Positions 7,020 through 10,268 of a stretch of 10,268 nt of DNA are shown piece by piece; position 1 is the stretch's first letter, and every line of letters begins with the position of its first letter. Both the position numbers and the translations under genes were made by a program. Under the pieces are notes generated by a model. It was not told the origin of the DNA. It ran no database searches and saw only the letters and a program-made list of their open reading frames with translations. The stretch is from Sphingomonadales bacterium (GTDB lineage Bacteria; Pseudomonadota; Alphaproteobacteria; Sphingomonadales; Sphingomonadaceae), in assembly GCA_028868335.1 (NCBI GenBank), contig JAGWUU010000099.1:1-10268 (forward strand), given 5' to 3'.

Positions 7020-7091
7020 CTGTTTTACGCATTGATTGGATAAATGCGAACAATATGCCACATTCGCGCACCGCATGGCCGAAACTCGATC

Positions 7092-7109
7092 GCATCGGAC
7101 GTCCGATGC
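7092..7109. repeat. 18-bp perfect palindrome (operator or transcript-end hairpin)
   Basis: GCATCGGACGTCCGATGC is identical to its reverse complement over all 18 bases. It lies one base beyond the stop codon of the monooxygenase gene and about 160 bases upstream of the SDR start. As RNA it would fold into a 7-bp stem with an ACGU loop, but no U-tract follows on the minus strand. A dimeric regulator (TetR, MarR or GntR type) operator and a transcript-end hairpin are both possible. Confidence 0.6.
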
Positions 7110-7110
7110 T

Positions 7111-8565
7111 TCACGCCCATGCATATTGCGAAGCATCCGGCTTCGCCATGGCTTCGGCAAAGGCATCGTAGCTCCATGGCCAGGTCAGCGGCACGCCATC
7201 CTTGTCGAGATACCAGCTTGAACAGCCCGAACCGAAGATCGTTCCGCGAGCCGCTTCAATTCGGCGGCGGTCATAGTCGGCATGAGCCGCGCGCGTGGGC
7301 TGCACGGTTCGCGCCCGGCCCTCGAGAATCGGCTCCATCAGTTGCACGATATAGTCCCACTGACGTTCGGCTATGTCGATCAGCGAGAAATTGCCGACCG
7401 GGCCGGTCGGCCCGTTGAGCATGAAGAAATTGGGAAATCCCGGCAGCGTCACCGCGTAGTGCGCGGTGGGGCGATCCTTCCAGAAGGTGTCGAGATCGGC
7501 ACCGTTCTCGCCCCTAACCGTGGTGGGGCGGATGAAGCGATCGGCATGAAAGCCGGTTGCCAGTACGATCACGTCGAGCGGGTAAAAGGTGCCGTCGGCC
7601 ATGCGGATGCCGTCGCGCTCGATCCGTTCGATCCGGCCGGTTTGGATCGTGACGGCGGGCTTTTGCGCCGCGTCGTAATAGTTCCAGGAATAGATCAGGC
7701 GCTTGCACGCCGCGCGGTAGTCTGGTCGCAGCTTTTCGCGCAAGGCGGGATCACGCACCGTTTCCTCGAGATTCCGGCGGCAATAGTCCTCGATCTCGCG
7801 CATTTCCGCGCTGTCGGGATCGATGATCGCAGAGTTGAAGCGGCGAATGCCGCCCCAGTATTCGTCACCGAAGCGGATAGCGTCGATCTTGTCTGAATCG
7901 GCGCGGAAGGCGCTGCGGTCGGCATCGCTGTAGGCGAATTGCTGGACCGGCATGATCCATTGCGGCGAACGCTGGTAATGGACAAGGTGCGCGGCGCGGT
8001 CCGCCAGCGCAGTGACGATCTGCACTCCGGTTGACCCGTTGCCGATCACACCGATCCGCTTGCCGTCAAGCGCCACGCTGTCATCCCAGCGCGCCGAGTG
8101 GAACATTGCCCCGGCGAAGTCGGCCTTGCCGGGTATGTCCGGTTCGTTGACGTGGTGCAGTACCCCCGATGCGGCGATCACAATATCCGCGTGGTCGTGC
8201 GTGCCATCGGCCAGCGTCACCTGCCAGCGCGCGCCATCCCATTCGCAGGCGCTGACCTCGCTGTTCAGGCGGATGAAGTCGCGTACGCCGAAGTCATCGA
8301 CCACTTTTTCGAAATAGGCTCTGATTTCCGGCCCCGGGGCATAGAACGCGCTCCAGTCCGGGTGCGGCGCGAAGCTGTAGGTATAGCAGTGCGCCGGCAC
8401 GTCGCAGGTCAGCCCCGGATAGCGGTTTTCGCGCCAGGTGCCGCCGATCGAATTGCCCTTTTCATAGACGGTGAAGTCGGTCTGACCGGACTGCTTGAGG
8501 CGGATCGCGGCAAGGATGCCGGACATGCCGGCGCCGACGATGATGAAGCGGAGCTTGGTGCTCAT
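7111..8565 (-). CDS. Flavin-containing monooxygenase, Baeyer-Villiger type
   Basis: A 484-residue FAD/NADPH-dependent class B monooxygenase, predicted soluble. The FAD-binding GAGMSG (residues 11-16) is followed by GGTWRENRYPG (41-51) and CDVPAHCYTYSF (54-65). The Baeyer-Villiger fingerprint FxGxxxHxxxW(P/D) is matched exactly at 150-161 (FAGAMFHSARWD). The NADPH Rossmann motif GNGSTG is at 175-180 and ATGFH at 336-340. The C-terminal SSWYLDKDG...WPW resembles the 4-hydroxyacetophenone-monooxygenase/cycloalkanone-monooxygenase group. It should convert a ketone to an ester or lactone with O2; the substrate is unknown. The length is slightly short for type I enzymes but no motif is missing. ATG 8565 overlaps the E2 stop as ATGA, with AGGA about 10 bases upstream, so translation is likely coupled to the dehydrogenase subunits. 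Confidence 0.93.
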   Translation of the reverse strand: MSTKLRFIIVGAGMSGILAAIRLKQSGQTDFTVYEKGNSIGGTWRENRYPGLTCDVPAHCYTYSFAPHPDWSAFYAPGPEIRAYFEKVVDDFGVRDFIRLNSEVSACEWDGARWQVTLADGTHDHADIVIAASGVLHHVNEPDIPGKADFAGAMFHSARWDDSVALDGKRIGVIGNGSTGVQIVTALADRAAHLVHYQRSPQWIMPVQQFAYSDADRSAFRADSDKIDAIRFGDEYWGGIRRFNSAIIDPDSAEMREIEDYCRRNLEETVRDPALREKLRPDYRAACKRLIYSWNYYDAAQKPAVTIQTGRIERIERDGIRMADGTFYPLDVIVLATGFHADRFIRPTTVRGENGADLDTFWKDRPTAHYAVTLPGFPNFFMLNGPTGPVGNFSLIDIAERQWDYIVQLMEPILEGRARTVQPTRAAHADYDRRRIEAARGTIFGSGCSSWYLDKDGVPLTWPWSYDAFAEAMAKPDASQYAWA

Positions 8566-9812
8566 AGCGATTCGATCCTCGATTTCAGCGTGTTGAGAAA
8601 CGCGATCACCGGCCCACCATCAAGCGCGCGATGATCGAAAGTTACCGCCAGACGGATCACCTGTCGTATCGCCATGGCCCAGCCTTCGCCATCCCTCACC
8701 GCCACGGGCACGCGAACGATGCCAGGCAGTCCGAGCAGCGCCACCTGGGGCGGATTGAGCAAGGCCTCCGCGCGCAACACCGGCCCCACCGAACCGGGGT
8801 TGGAAATGGTGAAGCTGCCGCCGTTCATCTCATCTGGGCGCAACTGCCCGGTGCGCGTCCTGGCGGCCAACTCGGCGATCGCTTCGGTCAGACCCAGCGC
8901 GCTCAGCCGCTCGGCATTGCGGATCACCGGCACGACCAGTCCCTCTGGCGTGTCGACCGCGATCCCGAGGTGGACGCCACGAAACTGCACCATGGCATCG
9001 TCGCGCCAGTGGGCGTTGAGGCGCGGATGCTCGATCAGCGCAGCGGTGGCTGCATGGGCGATCTGTGCCAGAACCGAGGTGCCGCGCCCCTGCGCCGATT
9101 TGCGCAGGGCCATCAACGCGGTGAGGTCCACTTCCATGTCGGCGGTCAACGACGGTATGTTGCCGGCCTGGACCATGCGTTGTGCGATGGTGCGGCGACG
9201 CAGGCTGTGCGGCACCAGTTCTCCATCGGCGGGCACTGGGCTAGTCGATGGCACGGCAGGGGCCGCGATCGGGATTGCCGAGCCAGCGGCTTCGTGCGCT
9301 GCCAGCACATCCCTGCCGCTGATCTTGCCGCCGACACCGGTTCCGGTGACGCCAGCAAGGTCGACGCCATGCTGCGCCGCCAGCCGACGCGCCAGCGGCG
9401 ATACACGCCGCCCGCCCGCCGCAGCACGCGGTAGGGGGCGAGAATCCGCGGTCGCCGCGACGGCCAGCGCCACCGACGCCGGGGAGGCAAGAGGCACAGG
9501 CTCGGTCAATGCGACGGCCGGCCCGCCTTCAAGTGCTCGCGCAATGGCGCCCGCGCTGGTCCCTGGTGCGGCCCACAGGCCCACCTTGTCGCCAACCTTG
9601 AACTCGTCGCCCTCACTGGCCAGTTGCCGGGCCAGCACTCCCGGCTCGTCTGCCTCAACCTCAACCGAGGTTTTGTCAGTCTCGATCTCGTAGAGCACCT
9701 GGCCGGGGCTGAAGGATTCACCCTCGGCCACCCGCCAGCCGAGCATCCGGGCATTTTCGACTGAGCCCATGCGGGGGATGCGCAAGTCGTTCAGCATCGT
9801 CGCCCCCGTCAT
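8562..9812 (-). CDS. 2-oxoacid dehydrogenase complex E2 (dihydrolipoamide acyltransferase)
   Basis: A 416-residue acyltransferase core subunit. Residues about 8-82 form a single lipoyl domain with the lipoylated lysine in ETDKTSVEVEA (K47). An Ala/Pro-rich linker leads to a peripheral-subunit-binding domain (about 136-171, VSPLARRLAAQHGVDL...GKISGRDVL), a second linker, and the catalytic domain (about 198-416) ending in TFDHRALDGG with active-site H394 and D398. It transfers an acyl group from E1 to CoA. Pyruvate, branched-chain and acetoin dehydrogenase complexes share this design, so the substrate is open; an acetoin-type or specialised complex fits the catabolic context. The start chosen is ATG 9812, in an ATGA overlap with the E1-beta stop; ATG 9797 (five residues shorter) is an alternative. 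The longer frame to 9893 lies over E1-beta. E3 is not in the window. Confidence 0.93.
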   Translation of the reverse strand: MTGATMLNDLRIPRMGSVENARMLGWRVAEGESFSPGQVLYEIETDKTSVEVEADEPGVLARQLASEGDEFKVGDKVGLWAAPGTSAGAIARALEGGPAVALTEPVPLASPASVALAVAATADSRPLPRAAAGGRRVSPLARRLAAQHGVDLAGVTGTGVGGKISGRDVLAAHEAAGSAIPIAAPAVPSTSPVPADGELVPHSLRRRTIAQRMVQAGNIPSLTADMEVDLTALMALRKSAQGRGTSVLAQIAHAATAALIEHPRLNAHWRDDAMVQFRGVHLGIAVDTPEGLVVPVIRNAERLSALGLTEAIAELAARTRTGQLRPDEMNGGSFTISNPGSVGPVLRAEALLNPPQVALLGLPGIVRVPVAVRDGEGWAMAIRQVIRLAVTFDHRALDGGPVIAFLNTLKSRIESL

Positions 9813-10267
9813 ATCGCGGCCAGCCGCCGCGCCTCGTCGGTGATCGTATCGACCGAAGGCAGCGCCGCCTGTTCGAGATCGACCTGCTGGCACAGCGGAT
9901 AGTCCATCGCGCCAAGCCGCAACACCGGAGCATCGAGATCGAAGAAGGCCCGCTCCTGGATCTGCGCCGCGATTTCCGCGCCGGGCCCGGCGGTGCGGAA
10001 CGCCTCATGTACAACCAGCGCGCGGTGGGTGCGTGTCACTGACGCGAGGACGCAGTCCCAGTCGAGCGGCACCAGACTGCGCAGGTCGATCACTTCGGCA
10101 TCGATGCCTTCACCGGCAAGCCGTTCCGCCGCCTCAAGCGACCGCGACACCATCGAGCCGTAGGTGATGATTGTCAGATCGCTCCCCGCTCGCCGCACCG
10201 CCGCTTTGCCGATTGGCACCACAAAATCGGGATCGGTCGGCACCTCGCCACGCGTCCAGCCCAGCCC
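9809..10267 (-). CDS. 2-oxoacid dehydrogenase E1 beta subunit, 5' end missing
   Basis: The C-terminal 152 residues of a thiamine-diphosphate-dependent E1-beta (transketolase C-terminal domain) are visible; the frame continues off the right edge. Family landmarks in order are PIGKAAVRRAGSDLTIITYG, EVIDLRSLVPLDWD, VVHEAFRTAGPGAEIAAQI, and a DYPLCQQVDLEQAALP segment before the C-terminus. The thiamine-binding N-terminal half and the E1-alpha partner would lie upstream, beyond the window. With E2 it oxidatively decarboxylates a 2-oxoacid, or cleaves an acyloin or diketone in acetoin-dehydrogenase-like systems, producing an acyl group on lipoate. A GTG at 10243 is in frame but sits mid-domain, so it is not a real start. 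The stop overlaps the E2 ATG. Confidence 0.92.
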   Translation of the reverse strand, partial: GLGWTRGEVPTDPDFVVPIGKAAVRRAGSDLTIITYGSMVSRSLEAAERLAGEGIDAEVIDLRSLVPLDWDCVLASVTRTHRALVVHEAFRTAGPGAEIAAQIQERAFFDLDAPVLRLGAMDYPLCQQVDLEQAALPSVDTITDEARRLAAI

Positions 10268-10268
10268 C

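Larger units (their letters stand above)
6932..7110 (-). promoter_or_regulatory. Intergenic regulatory region upstream of the SDR operon
   Basis: This 179-base gap, between the monooxygenase stop and the SDR start, is the only long non-coding stretch in the window. Its middle (about 7000-7060) is clearly more AT-rich than the flanking genes. I see no credible small gene in it. It holds the palindrome at 7092-7109, a promoter-like pair at 6990-7019, and weaker dyads: GCATT-N9-AATGC at 7029-7047 and GCGAA-N12-TTCGC at 7046-7067. The 11-mer GATCGCATCGG occurs near both ends, at 6957-6967 and 7088-7098. It probably carries the promoter and operators of the 6931-to-3714 operon. Confidence 0.6.

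Noticed and set aside
6932..7095. Possible small gene or N-terminal extension in the intergenic gap
   Set aside because: Frames there (for example the minus-strand frame from 7095) run into the SDR gene out of frame and encode an Arg/Pro-rich shadow; no Shine-Dalgarno or family features.
7092..7109. Palindrome as a standard intrinsic terminator
   Set aside because: It folds into a 7-bp stem but no U-rich tract follows on the minus strand, so I left its role open.
8098..9693. Plus-strand frames opposite the monooxygenase and E2 genes (8098-8634, 8631-9434, 8674-9693)
   Set aside because: Low-complexity antisense frames produced by GC-rich third positions; E2 and the monooxygenase are unambiguous on the other strand.

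Overview
The window is GC-rich, fully packed bacterial DNA holding 11 protein genes, two of them cut by the window edges. Gene content (Baeyer-Villiger monooxygenase, old-yellow-enzyme reductase, three classical SDRs, NTF2-like protein, DUF1214 protein, 2-oxoacid dehydrogenase subunits) and the GC-rich codon use suggest an alphaproteobacterium, most likely a sphingomonad such as Novosphingobium or Sphingobium. That assignment is inference from gene style; no rRNA or other marker is present. No tRNA, rRNA, CRISPR, insertion sequence, transporter or transcription factor is visible.

Layout. Plus strand, 1-3707: a DUF1214-family protein (5' end missing), a TIM-barrel sugar-phosphate-isomerase/epimerase-like protein, a Gfo/Idh/MocA oxidoreductase and an SDR. 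They are spaced like one operon, with a 4-base stop/start overlap between the second and third genes. Minus strand, 10267 down to 3714: E1-beta (5' end missing) and E2 of a 2-oxoacid dehydrogenase complex, then a Baeyer-Villiger-type flavin monooxygenase, all joined by ATGA overlaps. A 179-base gap follows (6932-7110), the only sizeable intergenic region. It holds an 18-base perfect palindrome, weaker dyads and a promoter-like pair. After it come an SDR, a second SDR with an altered catalytic motif, an NTF2/SnoaL-like protein and an old-yellow-enzyme-type flavoprotein. The two strands converge at 3707/3714, where a short hairpin contains both stop codons.

How the genes may work together. Nearly every product is a redox or carbon-skeleton enzyme, so this reads as part of a catabolic island for an alicyclic, terpenoid, steroid-like or glycosylated compound. 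A plausible division of labour (inference) is: SDRs interconvert alcohols and ketones, the OYE-like protein acts on an enone, the monooxygenase inserts oxygen next to a ketone, and the E1/E2 complex cleaves a resulting 2-oxoacid or vicinal diketone/acyloin to an acyl-CoA. The TIM-barrel/Gfo pair resembles modules that oxidise and rearrange sugars or cyclitols, including those that remove sugars through 3-keto intermediates. The substrate cannot be read from the sequence. The strongest oddities are active-site changes: SxxxK instead of YxxxK in one SDR, and HxxS plus a lost flavin-phosphate arginine in the OYE-like protein.
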